DNA of 64,000 nt from Epilithonimonas arachidiradicis (lineage in GTDB: Bacteria > Bacteroidota > Bacteroidia > Flavobacteriales > Weeksellaceae): positions 62,001 to 126,000 of the forward strand of contig NZ_RAQH01000009.1 in assembly GCF_003610695.1 (NCBI RefSeq), read 5' to 3'. Below the pieces are notes generated by a model. That model had not been told where the DNA came from, ran no database searches, and saw only the letters and a program-made list of their open reading frames with translations. A program made the position numbers and the translations under genes. Shown here piece after piece: positions 37,833 to 45,605 of this stretch; position 1 is the stretch's first letter; every line of letters starts with the position of its first letter.

Positions 37833-39776
37833 ATGGCAAATTGTAGTAGTGGATGTTGCGAGACCGATCAACATCAGGAACATTCCCATCAGCATAATCA
37901 CAGTGACCACGACCATTCTCATGGCAGTTCAAAAACAGGATTAATCATTAGTCTCATTATATTTTTTTCAGGTTTATTTTTAGATTTCTGGTTAAGAGTC
38001 GATTGGTTTACAGGCAATCAATGGCTGCGCTTCGGGTGGTATTTTGCGTCTTATATTTTAGTAGCATTTTTAGTATTCAAAGAAGCATTTGAATTGGCCA
38101 GGAAATTAGACTTCTTCAATGAATTTTCCCTGATGGGAATTGCCACCATCGGTGCTTTCGCCATTGGCGAATTTCCGGAAGGTGTTGCGGTAATGCTATT
38201 TTATACAATCGGCGAAATGTTCCAGGAATCCGCTGTTAATAGGGCTCGAAATAATATCAAATCATTATTAGACGTTCGTCCAAAAGAAGCCACTGTTTTC
38301 CGGGATGGAAATTGGAAAACCATTTCTCCGGAAGATGTCAAAATCGGGGAAAAGATTCGGGTGAAAGTAGGAGAGAAGATTCCGTTGGATGGTGTTTTGT
38401 TATCTGAAAAAGCAAGTCTCAATACATCAGCTTTGACAGGCGAAAGCAAACCGTCATCCATCCAGAAATCTGAAGAAGTTCTTGCCGGAATGCTGAACTT
38501 AGACCAAGTCGTTGAAATTGAAACGACAAAACTTTTCGAAAACAGCTCAATCGTCAGAATTCTCCAGATGGTTCAGGACGCAAGTTCCAGAAAAGCCAAA
38601 ACTGAATTATTCATCAGAAGATTTGCAAAGATCTATACACCAATTGTTTTCGTTTTAGCACTTTTGGTAACGCTTGTTCCCTATGTTTTTGTTGAGAATT
38701 ATATCTTCAGGGATTGGCTTTACAGAGGTTTGGTTTTTCTCGTGATTTCTTGCCCTTGTGCTTTGGTGATTTCTATTCCTTTAGGCTATTTTGGAGGAAT
38801 TGGCGCTGCTTCCAGAAACGGGATTTTGTTCAAAGGTTCCAACTTTTTGGATATTATTGCGAATGTAACAATGGTTGTAATGGACAAAACCGGAACAATG
38901 ACAAAAGGTGTTTTCAAAGTTCAGGATATTGTTCCGGAGAACATTTCGAAAGACGATTTTCTATCTATTTTATCATCGGTTGAGAGCCATTCTACACATC
39001 CTATTGCAAAAGCAGTTTCAGAGTTTCATCCTTCTGATCAGATTCCCGAATCTGTAGAGGAGCTTTCCGGAAAAGGAATCAAGGCGGTTATCAACCAGCA
39101 AAGGATTCTTGCCGGAAATACAAAGCTTCTGAAAACTTTCAATATCAATTATCCGGAATTTTTGGAAGAAATTGTAGAGACAACAGTTGTTTTAGCTATT
39201 GATAACGAATATAAAGGTTACATCACAATTTCTGATGAAGTAAAAGATGATTCAGAATTGGCTATCAACAATCTGAAAAATAATGGTATTAAAACGGTGA
39301 TGTTAAGCGGCGATAAAGATTCTCTGACTCAGAATATTGCAAAAAAACTAGGAATCGATTCTGCTTTTGGAGGCTTGCTTCCGGAAGGAAAAGTTGAAAA
39401 ACTGGAAAATTTGAAAAGCAATCCGAAAGAAGTTATCGCTTTTGTCGGAGACGGAATCAACGATGCGCCCGTTTTAGCTTTGAGTGATGTCGGAATAGCA
39501 ATGGGAGGATTAGGTTCCGATGCTGCGATTGAAACAGCGGATGTTGTGATTCAAACAGACCAGCCTTCTAAAATTGCGACTGCCATCAAAATTGGGAAAG
39601 CCACCAAGAAAATTGTTTATCAAAATATTGGTTTGGCTTTTGGAGTAAAAATTATTGTTTTAATTCTCGGAGCTGGAGGATTGGCCAATATGTGGGAAGC
39701 CGTTTTTGCAGATGTTGGTGTTGCCTTGTTAGCGATTCTCAATGCGGTTAGAATTCAAAATATGAAGTTCGATTAA
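37833..39776 (+). CDS. Heavy-metal translocating P-type ATPase (Zn/Cd/Pb exporter type)
   Basis: A 647-residue P1B ATPase. The N-terminus lacks a full HMA domain but has a Cys cluster (CSSGCCETD) and a His-rich stretch of about 25 residues. The transmembrane metal motif is C307-P-C309 in ISCPCALVIS, the phosphorylation site is D351 in DKTGTMTKG, the HP motif is in STHPIAKAV, and the hinge is GDGINDAPV. Presence of CPC plus the His-rich N-terminus suggests export of zinc, cadmium or lead rather than copper. No metal-responsive regulator is adjacent, so expression control is not visible. Confidence 0.92.
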   Translation: MANCSSGCCETDQHQEHSHQHNHSDHDHSHGSSKTGLIISLIIFFSGLFLDFWLRVDWFTGNQWLRFGWYFASYILVAFLVFKEAFELARKLDFFNEFSLMGIATIGAFAIGEFPEGVAVMLFYTIGEMFQESAVNRARNNIKSLLDVRPKEATVFRDGNWKTISPEDVKIGEKIRVKVGEKIPLDGVLLSEKASLNTSALTGESKPSSIQKSEEVLAGMLNLDQVVEIETTKLFENSSIVRILQMVQDASSRKAKTELFIRRFAKIYTPIVFVLALLVTLVPYVFVENYIFRDWLYRGLVFLVISCPCALVISIPLGYFGGIGAASRNGILFKGSNFLDIIANVTMVVMDKTGTMTKGVFKVQDIVPENISKDDFLSILSSVESHSTHPIAKAVSEFHPSDQIPESVEELSGKGIKAVINQQRILAGNTKLLKTFNINYPEFLEEIVETTVVLAIDNEYKGYITISDEVKDDSELAINNLKNNGIKTVMLSGDKDSLTQNIAKKLGIDSAFGGLLPEGKVEKLENLKSNPKEVIAFVGDGINDAPVLALSDVGIAMGGLGSDAAIETADVVIQTDQPSKIATAIKIGKATKKIVYQNIGLAFGVKIIVLILGAGGLANMWEAVFADVGVALLAILNAVRIQNMKFD

Positions 39777-39798
39777 TCTAGTTTTTTTACATAGTTTA

Positions 39799-39864
39799 AT
39801 TACGCTCGCAGATTTGGCTGATTTAGCAGATTTTTCATCTGCATAATTTGCGAAATCTGTGAGA
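39799..39864. repeat. Intergenic GCAGATTT/ATCTGC inverted segment
   Basis: CGCAGATTTGGCTGATTTAG followed about 12 bp later by ATCTGCATAATTTGCGAAAT gives an imperfect inverted repeat of GCAGAT units. Similar GCAGATT tracts are common between genes in this group (general knowledge). Role unknown. Confidence 0.4.
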
Positions 39865-39962
39865 ACAACATACGTTTTCAGATAATCATTTTAAAAAAGT
39901 AATCTGCAAATCATATTCGATCATTCTCAATTATCTTCATAAAATTTAATTTTTCAAAATCA

Positions 39963-39993
39963 TTTGTCCGCTGAGAAAATAATTCTATCTTAG
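39963..39993 (+). promoter_or_regulatory. Candidate -33/-7 promoter of GH5 gene
   Basis: TTTG (39963-39966) and TATCTTAG (39986-39993, 7/8 to TAnnTTTG) are separated by 19 bp, the spacing usual for Bacteroidetes promoters. Confidence 0.5.
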
Positions 39994-40007
39994 TTGAAAA
40001 TGAAATT

Positions 40008-41738
40008 ATGTTAAAAACTGCAGTGTTTTGTACACTTTTATTGTCTCAATTTGGGACATCTCAAGGCTTTTTGAAGTCTCAAGGTCAGAAAATTGTCAAT
40101 GAGAAAGGAGAAAATGTCTATCTGAAAGGTCTCGGACTGGGCGGATGGATGCTGCAGGAAGGTTATATGCTGAAGACGGCGGATTTTGCCGGACCTCAAT
40201 ATCAAATCAAAGAAAAGATTGCAGAAGTGGCCGGCGAAGATGGAAAAAACGAATTCTATAAAGCTTATCTCAAAAACGGAATTACCAAAAAAGACATCGA
40301 TTCTTTAGCAAAATGGGGATTCAACTCCATCAGACTTCCGATGCATTATAACCTTTATACTTTACCAATCGAAAAAGAACCTGTGAAAGGGCAAAATACT
40401 TGGCTGGAAGAAGGTTTCCAAATGACGGATAATCTCCTGAAATGGTGCGAGGATAACAAAGTCTATCTGATTCTCGACCTTCACGCGGCACCGGGAGGGC
40501 AAGGCAACGATGCCAATATCTCGGATAACGACAAGTCAAAACCTAATCTTTGGCAAAGCGAAGAGAATCAGAAAAAGACAATCGCGCTTTGGAAAAAACT
40601 GGCAGAACGCTATAAAGATAAGGAATGGATTGGCGGCTACGATTTGATTAATGAACCTAACTATCCATTCACAGGAAAAAATCCTAACGGAACTGATGAG
40701 ATGTCTAATGCGCCACTTTGGATGCTTCAGAAAGATATTACGGAAGCCATTCGCCAGGTTGATAAAAAGCATATCATCATTCTCGAAGGTAACGGTTGGG
40801 GAAATAATTACAATGGTTTGCCAAAACTTTGGGATGATAATTTAGTTTTAAGTTTTCACAAATATTGGACAACTAATTCTCAAGATGCCATCCAGAATAT
40901 TATCGATCTAAGAGAAAAACTAAATGTTCCAGCTTGGTTAGGCGAAACCGGAGAAAATTCCAACGTTTGGTTTACAGAACTGAATCAATTGTTATTAAAA
41001 AATAACATCGGTTACGCTTATTGGCCAATGAAAAAGATTGATAATATCGCTGGTGTAACCAATGTGAAAATCACTCCGGATTATCAGAAGTTATTGAATT
41101 ACTGGAAAAATGGTGGAACTAAACCAACTAAAGATTTTGCCAAGAAAACATTGATGAAGATTGCCGATAATTATAAATTGGAAAATGTAGAAATTAAAAA
41201 AGATGTCATCGATGCATTGTTCCGCCAGGTGAATGATGAGAGTACAAAACCTTACAAAAACCATAAAGCGCCGGGAAGAATCTTTGCGACGGAATATGAT
41301 TTGGGAAGATTTGGAAGTGCTTATTCTGATAACGATTTCCAAAACCTTTGGGTGAGTAATGGAACTCATACAGAATGGAACTCCGGAAATAAAATGAGAA
41401 ATGACGGCGTTGATATCTACGCTTGTAATGATAAAATCACCAACAAATATTATGTTGGGAAAACTGAAAAAGGAGAGTGGCTGCAATATACTGTGAATAG
41501 CAATCTGGCTAAGAAGTATAAGTTGAACATCAGATATAATAATGAATCCGCTCAAGCTTCAGAATTGGTCATCAAAACAGAAAATGGTGATGATTTGGGC
41601 AATATAAAATTAGCTCCAACCGGAAAAGTCTGGAAAACAGTTTCTGTAAATAATATCAACTTAACGAAAGGAGAAAACAAACTCAGATTGTACTTTGAAG
41701 CTGGAAATGCTAATCTTAATTACTTCGAACTTCAATAA
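40008..41738 (+). CDS. Glycoside hydrolase family 5 with C-terminal carbohydrate-binding module
   Basis: A 576-residue exported glycosidase. Signal peptide at residues 1-19; GH5 TIM barrel (about 25-370) with acid/base E216 in LINEPNYP and nucleophile E313 in WLGETGEN; C-terminal beta-sandwich (about 425-576) with EWLQYTVNS and KLRLYFEAG segments typical of CBM6/CBM35 modules. No Por domain, so it may stay in the periplasm. GH5 substrates include cellulose, mannan and beta-1,3/1,6-glucan; the exact one cannot be told. It stands outside any polysaccharide-utilisation locus. Confidence 0.9.
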   Translation: MLKTAVFCTLLLSQFGTSQGFLKSQGQKIVNEKGENVYLKGLGLGGWMLQEGYMLKTADFAGPQYQIKEKIAEVAGEDGKNEFYKAYLKNGITKKDIDSLAKWGFNSIRLPMHYNLYTLPIEKEPVKGQNTWLEEGFQMTDNLLKWCEDNKVYLILDLHAAPGGQGNDANISDNDKSKPNLWQSEENQKKTIALWKKLAERYKDKEWIGGYDLINEPNYPFTGKNPNGTDEMSNAPLWMLQKDITEAIRQVDKKHIIILEGNGWGNNYNGLPKLWDDNLVLSFHKYWTTNSQDAIQNIIDLREKLNVPAWLGETGENSNVWFTELNQLLLKNNIGYAYWPMKKIDNIAGVTNVKITPDYQKLLNYWKNGGTKPTKDFAKKTLMKIADNYKLENVEIKKDVIDALFRQVNDESTKPYKNHKAPGRIFATEYDLGRFGSAYSDNDFQNLWVSNGTHTEWNSGNKMRNDGVDIYACNDKITNKYYVGKTEKGEWLQYTVNSNLAKKYKLNIRYNNESAQASELVIKTENGDDLGNIKLAPTGKVWKTVSVNNINLTKGENKLRLYFEAGNANLNYFELQ

Positions 41739-41765
41739 AAAATTAAATTTTAAACAAACCAATAA

Positions 41766-41791
41766 AACCGAATGTTGAAAAATGTTCGGTT
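41766..41791 (+). terminator. Terminator of the GH5 gene
   Basis: AACCGAA (41766-41772) and TTCGGTT (41785-41791), then a T run. Confidence 0.75.
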
Positions 41792-41923
41792 TTTTCTTTA
41801 TAAGAAAGACTTTGGCTTGATATTGTATAAGGTAATTTGTTGTAATAAATTAATTTGTAAATTAGAAAGAAGAAATTTCGTAACAATAACGATAATTTTT
41901 TGACTACTTAATAAAACTAAACT

Positions 41924-44386
41924 ATGAACAAAATCTTTTCTTTAACCTTTCTGTTTTGTTTCTCAATTGTTTTTTCTCAAAGCACGCTGAGTGTTTATAG
42001 AGCGGACAATCATAAGCCGATCAAAGGCGCGAAAGTCTATTGTAATAATCAATACATAACAGAGACCGATGAGAAAGGTGTAGCCACTTTCACAACCAAA
42101 TGTTCCAAGGTTGATGTAGAAATCAACGGGTTTATAGGAGATGAAGTTGTTGTTGACAAAATAATGGAATTGGAACTGGACAGAGAAAACGCCAAAACCC
42201 ACGAGATAGAAGGCGTAACACTTTCCAACGAAAGCGACCCGAGAGCTTTGGCAATCATAGATAAAGTTTTCCGAAGTTTTAAGGATAATTCTCCTAATGC
42301 CTTAGATTCTTATTCCTACAAGTCGTATGAAAAAATGTCTTATGATGTGGATGAGGACAGCATCAGAGAGTACAGAAGGTTCATAGATGCTAGAGAAGAC
42401 TCTTTATCAAAGCTTCCGAATCGTGATTTTTCCCAGAAAGATAAAAAGAAAAAGGATTCTATAGAAGGTGAACAGATGATGTCGGTCATCAAAGACAGCA
42501 AAATGTTTCTTTGGGAACGTGCGATGCAGTTTTTGTATTCTAAAAAATATGGCGAGAAAGTTAATATCCTGGATAACAGAATCTCCGGTTTGAAAAATCC
42601 TGTTTATGAGATGCTGGCTCTGAGATCCAACAGAGACAAAATCCCAAGAGAAATTCTTCCCGAAAACAGAAGCCTTTACAGATATTTCTTAACAGACTCT
42701 ATCGATATTGATGGCAGAGAGAATTTCGTCATCCGTTTCCGTCAGGTGGATTACAAAGTGCCTGTTAACCGTAGAAAATACAACGGTTATCTGTACATCG
42801 ATAAAGAAACTTATGCCATCAAAAAAATCGAGAGTAATAGCAAAGTAAGAACAGACGGAAGCATCACTTCGGTTTGGATTCCGATTCAAAACAAATGGTT
42901 TCTGAAGACCGAGAACCTTAAAATCAAAATGGGATCATCAGAATTTTCGACGGTTAAAAAGAAAGACAACGAAACGGCTGAAGAGAAAAAAGAACGGTTG
43001 TCCAAAACCAAAAGATTTGGTAATTATGCTTATATGAAAGCCGATTATTTCGATTTCCAGACGCCTGTAGAACTCAAAGCGTCTCAGTTTAGCGGTTATA
43101 CAATGGGCGTTCAGAATGCAGATGGAACATTGCTGGATCAATACAGAACCGACAGTCTTACAACCAGGGAAAAGCAGACTTATGTCAAGATTGACAGTCT
43201 CGGTAAAAAATATACATTGGACAGCAAGGTCAAGGTTTTGACGGCGTTGTTAAGAGGGAAATTCACAGTAGGACTGGTAGATATTGATCCTTTACAAACC
43301 AAATACAACCGCTACGAAGGTTTCAGATTAGGTGCTGGCTTTAAGATGAATGAGCGTTTCAACCGTTACATTTCGCCTGATGTTTATTTGGCTTATGGCT
43401 TCAAGGACAGAGATTGGAAATATGGTGCAGGGATCGATTTCCGAACCACTTTGGAAAGAAATTCTTTCTTCAGAATCGAATATTTCCACGATGTGGCCGC
43501 TTCGGGAAGGTTCAGCCAAAATCTTTGGAATATGAAGATGTCCATCAATAATACGGGAATGTCTATTCAGAATGATAAATATTATAAGTATGACGGTTTC
43601 CGCGCAGGTTATGAAATCGATCTTTCTAATTCTTTAACTTTAAATGTCTCTGCAAAAAGACAGACCGAAGAAGCAGGATTCGATTATCAGTTTATGAATC
43701 AGTCCGGTCAGTTTACGACATTCAGCTCGTTGGCAACGATCAAATTCTCTCCGAATAGTAAAAACATTATGACGCCTGCCGGAAAATATACATATGACCA
43801 GAACTTTCCGGAGGTCTATTTCAACTATGAACAAGGTTACAAAACTTTGGGCGGCGATTTCAATTACAGCAGACTGGATGTTCTGTACACCCATCAGTTC
43901 AGGACTATTTTAGGAAATACCGGGACAAGAGTATATGGTGGTTATTATCTTGGCGAAGCACCAATATGGCACGCTTTCGAGATGGGCGGTTTGGATTCTA
44001 ATAAGAATACAGGCATCTTATCCAATTTCAATTTCACGACCTATCTTGGGTTCGCTACAATGACTGCTGGGAAATATTTTAATGATAAGTTTGCCGGCTA
44101 CTTTATCACGCATCGCATTCCTTGGTATTTCAAGAGTTTTGGTAAGAACACGTCCAGTTTTGATGTTATTTATAAAGGTGTGATTGGTAATATGAAAAAC
44201 CCGGAATATCATCAGTTCGAATTTTCGCCTTTGGATCATCTGTACCAGGAAGTCGGTTTCGAATACAACAACTTTCTGAGTTCCCGTTTTAACTTAGGTT
44301 TCTTCTACAGAGTCGGGCATTATGCCAATAACAATTTTAAAGATAATTTTGCAGTCCAGCTCAAGCTTAAACTTCTAGAATTTTAA
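41924..44386 (+). CDS. DUF5686 family outer-membrane protein with carboxypeptidase-like domain
   Basis: An 820-residue exported protein. Signal peptide at 1-20; N-terminal CarboxypepD_reg-like beta-sandwich (20-95; STLSVYRADNHKPIKGAKVY and following); then the DUF5686 region. The C-terminal half consists of many alternating amphipathic strands ending LKLKLLEF, fitting an outer-membrane beta-barrel. DUF5686 proteins are common in Bacteroidetes and their role is unknown; their architecture resembles TonB-receptor-like barrels without a plug. An alkyltransferase-like gene follows after 2 bp. Confidence 0.88.
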   Translation: MNKIFSLTFLFCFSIVFSQSTLSVYRADNHKPIKGAKVYCNNQYITETDEKGVATFTTKCSKVDVEINGFIGDEVVVDKIMELELDRENAKTHEIEGVTLSNESDPRALAIIDKVFRSFKDNSPNALDSYSYKSYEKMSYDVDEDSIREYRRFIDAREDSLSKLPNRDFSQKDKKKKDSIEGEQMMSVIKDSKMFLWERAMQFLYSKKYGEKVNILDNRISGLKNPVYEMLALRSNRDKIPREILPENRSLYRYFLTDSIDIDGRENFVIRFRQVDYKVPVNRRKYNGYLYIDKETYAIKKIESNSKVRTDGSITSVWIPIQNKWFLKTENLKIKMGSSEFSTVKKKDNETAEEKKERLSKTKRFGNYAYMKADYFDFQTPVELKASQFSGYTMGVQNADGTLLDQYRTDSLTTREKQTYVKIDSLGKKYTLDSKVKVLTALLRGKFTVGLVDIDPLQTKYNRYEGFRLGAGFKMNERFNRYISPDVYLAYGFKDRDWKYGAGIDFRTTLERNSFFRIEYFHDVAASGRFSQNLWNMKMSINNTGMSIQNDKYYKYDGFRAGYEIDLSNSLTLNVSAKRQTEEAGFDYQFMNQSGQFTTFSSLATIKFSPNSKNIMTPAGKYTYDQNFPEVYFNYEQGYKTLGGDFNYSRLDVLYTHQFRTILGNTGTRVYGGYYLGEAPIWHAFEMGGLDSNKNTGILSNFNFTTYLGFATMTAGKYFNDKFAGYFITHRIPWYFKSFGKNTSSFDVIYKGVIGNMKNPEYHQFEFSPLDHLYQEVGFEYNNFLSSRFNLGFFYRVGHYANNNFKDNFAVQLKLKLLEF

Positions 44387-44388
44387 CA

Positions 44389-44688
44389 ATGAACGATCTA
44401 TTCAAGCAACAGGTGTATGAAGTCACCAGACTAATTCCTAAAGGTCGAGTTTCCACCTACGGCGCTATTGCAAAGGCAGTGGGTTATCCCAATCATTCCC
44501 GCCACGTGGGCAATGCGATGGGCAATTGTCCCAAAGATGTTCCGGCGCACAGGGTTATCAGCAGTTCGGGAAAATTATCTGTCCCATCGTTCCGGGAAAG
44601 ATTGGAAAAAGAAAATGTGGTGGTACAGGAGAATTGGAAGATCAAAGATTTTAAAACCCTCTTTTGGGATCCATTAGCGGAATTATAA
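44389..44688 (+). CDS. MGMT-family alkyltransferase-like protein (ATL)
   Basis: A 99-residue protein equivalent to the C-terminal DNA-binding domain of O6-alkylguanine-DNA methyltransferase. The helix-turn-helix is seen in VSTYGAIAKAVGYPNHSRHVGNAM, and the active-site motif PCHR reads PAHR (residues 53-56), so the acceptor cysteine is absent. ATL proteins bind alkylated guanine and hand it to nucleotide-excision repair without transferring the alkyl group. It starts 2 bp after the DUF5686 gene, a coupling that seems unrelated in function. Confidence 0.92.
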   Translation: MNDLFKQQVYEVTRLIPKGRVSTYGAIAKAVGYPNHSRHVGNAMGNCPKDVPAHRVISSSGKLSVPSFRERLEKENVVVQENWKIKDFKTLFWDPLAEL

Positions 44689-44700
44689 TTAATAAAATGT

Positions 44701-44727
44701 CCCTTAGTTACAAGCTAAGGGGTTTTC
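44701..44727 (+). terminator. Terminator of the DUF5686-ATL operon
   Basis: CCCTTAG (44701-44707) and CTAAGGG (44715-44721), 7-bp stem, then GTTTTC. Confidence 0.75.
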
Positions 44728-44784
44728 TTTTTATATAATTAATAACAGGAATTGACTCCGATTTTTAGTGAAATTAATCTAAAA

Positions 44785-44820
44785 AAATGCCCTTCTGCAA
44801 GCCTTATGAATAGGGCATTT
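44785..44820. repeat. Second hairpin downstream of ATL gene
   Basis: AAATGCCCT (44785-44793) and AGGGCATTT (44812-44820), perfect 9-bp arms with an 18-nt loop. It may be a backup terminator or a small mobile palindrome. Confidence 0.5.
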
Positions 44821-44835
44821 GTAGAGGTACTTAAA

Positions 44836-44911
44836 AACAACTTGATATTTTATACAAAAGGTCAAGTTGTTTTAATCAAAAGATCAAGTTCTTTTTTATA
44901 AAACGACTTGT
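44836..44911 (+). promoter_or_regulatory. Cluster of CAAGTT boxes upstream of HU-like gene
   Basis: Inverted repeat AACAACTTGA (44836-44845) / TCAAGTTGTT (44862-44871), and direct repeat AAAAGGTCAAGTTGTTTT (44856-44873) / AAAAGATCAAGTTCTTTT (44878-44895) with a 22-bp period. A fourth, inverted ACTTGTT follows. A 7/8 -7 box (TATTTTTA) lies at 44993-45000. In the 353-bp gap 44689-45041 I see only these and the two hairpins. Confidence 0.5.
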
Positions 44912-45041
44912 TGTTTTTCATTCTCTTTGTAGATTTTTATCTACAGATTGAAAATATTAATTCAATTTGCTTTTTTGTTTAATTAAAATTTATATTTTTA
45001 TCTCATAAAATAAATTTAATTTTTAATTAAAAACACAAACA

Positions 45042-45425
45042 ATGTCTATTAAATTTAACGTAGTTCCACGTAAAAATCCGAGAGATTTGGATGCGCCTGC
45101 AAAGTATTACGCCAATATCGTGGGTGATGGCAAAACCACTTTGTCTGATCTTGCAAAGCACGCCAGCACAATGTCCACTGTTTCAAAAGCCGATATCCTT
45201 GCCGTCTTAGAAAGTACGTTCGAGAAAATAGCGCAGGATGTAGCCGATGGCAAAATCGTGTATGTGGGAGATTATTTCACCTTACAGGCAGGAGGATCCA
45301 GTATGGGTGCAGAAACAGAGAAAGAGGTGACAGCCGCCAATATCAAAAGTGTAAAGGCGGTGTTCCGCCCCGGGAAGATGATAAAAGACGCCTTGAAGCT
45401 GGCAACGTTCCAGAAGAAAAGTTAG
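45042..45425 (+). CDS. HU-like DNA-binding protein
   Basis: A 127-residue protein of the HU/IHF-like superfamily variant common in Bacteroidetes (HU-HIG type). The helical N-terminal half contains TLSDLAKHASTMSTVSKADILAVLE, and the beta arm region is in GKIVYVGDYFTLQAGG. Basic residues at both ends fit DNA binding. It is longer than classical HU (90 residues) by an N-terminal strand region. It should organise the nucleoid or bind specific sites. The gene is monocistronic; a cluster of CAAGTT boxes lies upstream. Confidence 0.88.
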   Translation: MSIKFNVVPRKNPRDLDAPAKYYANIVGDGKTTLSDLAKHASTMSTVSKADILAVLESTFEKIAQDVADGKIVYVGDYFTLQAGGSSMGAETEKEVTAANIKSVKAVFRPGKMIKDALKLATFQKKS

Positions 45426-45498
45426 GTGTTTTTTAGTTAATTATTTCCCGTAGATCATATAGTATTGGTTGGTGGATTTACTATCATAATCATTTGTG

Positions 45499-45511
45499 TT
45501 TTTTTTTTTTT
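45499..45511 (+). repeat. Homopolymer of 13 T
   Basis: Uninterrupted T13 in the convergent gap after the HU-like gene. It is a likely length-variable or assembly-sensitive site; no coding role. Confidence 0.7.
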
Positions 45512-45550
45512 ACTATTTTGGTCTGCGGGGTTTTTATTTATTATAACACC

Positions 45551-45588
45551 AATATAAAAGCCATCTCAACTGAGATGGCTTTTATATT
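45551..45588. terminator. Bidirectional terminator with 18-bp perfect stem
   Basis: Arms 45551-45568 and 45571-45588 (ends AATATAAAAGCCATCTCA and its complement) with a 2-nt centre, symmetric U tracts. It serves the convergent HU-like and M1 peptidase genes. Confidence 0.92.
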
Positions 45589-45605
45589 GATATTCGTGAT
45601 AGAAC

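Noticed and set aside
41091-41555. 154-residue minus-strand ORF inside the GH5 gene
   Set aside because: Antisense to the carbohydrate-binding region of a real gene.
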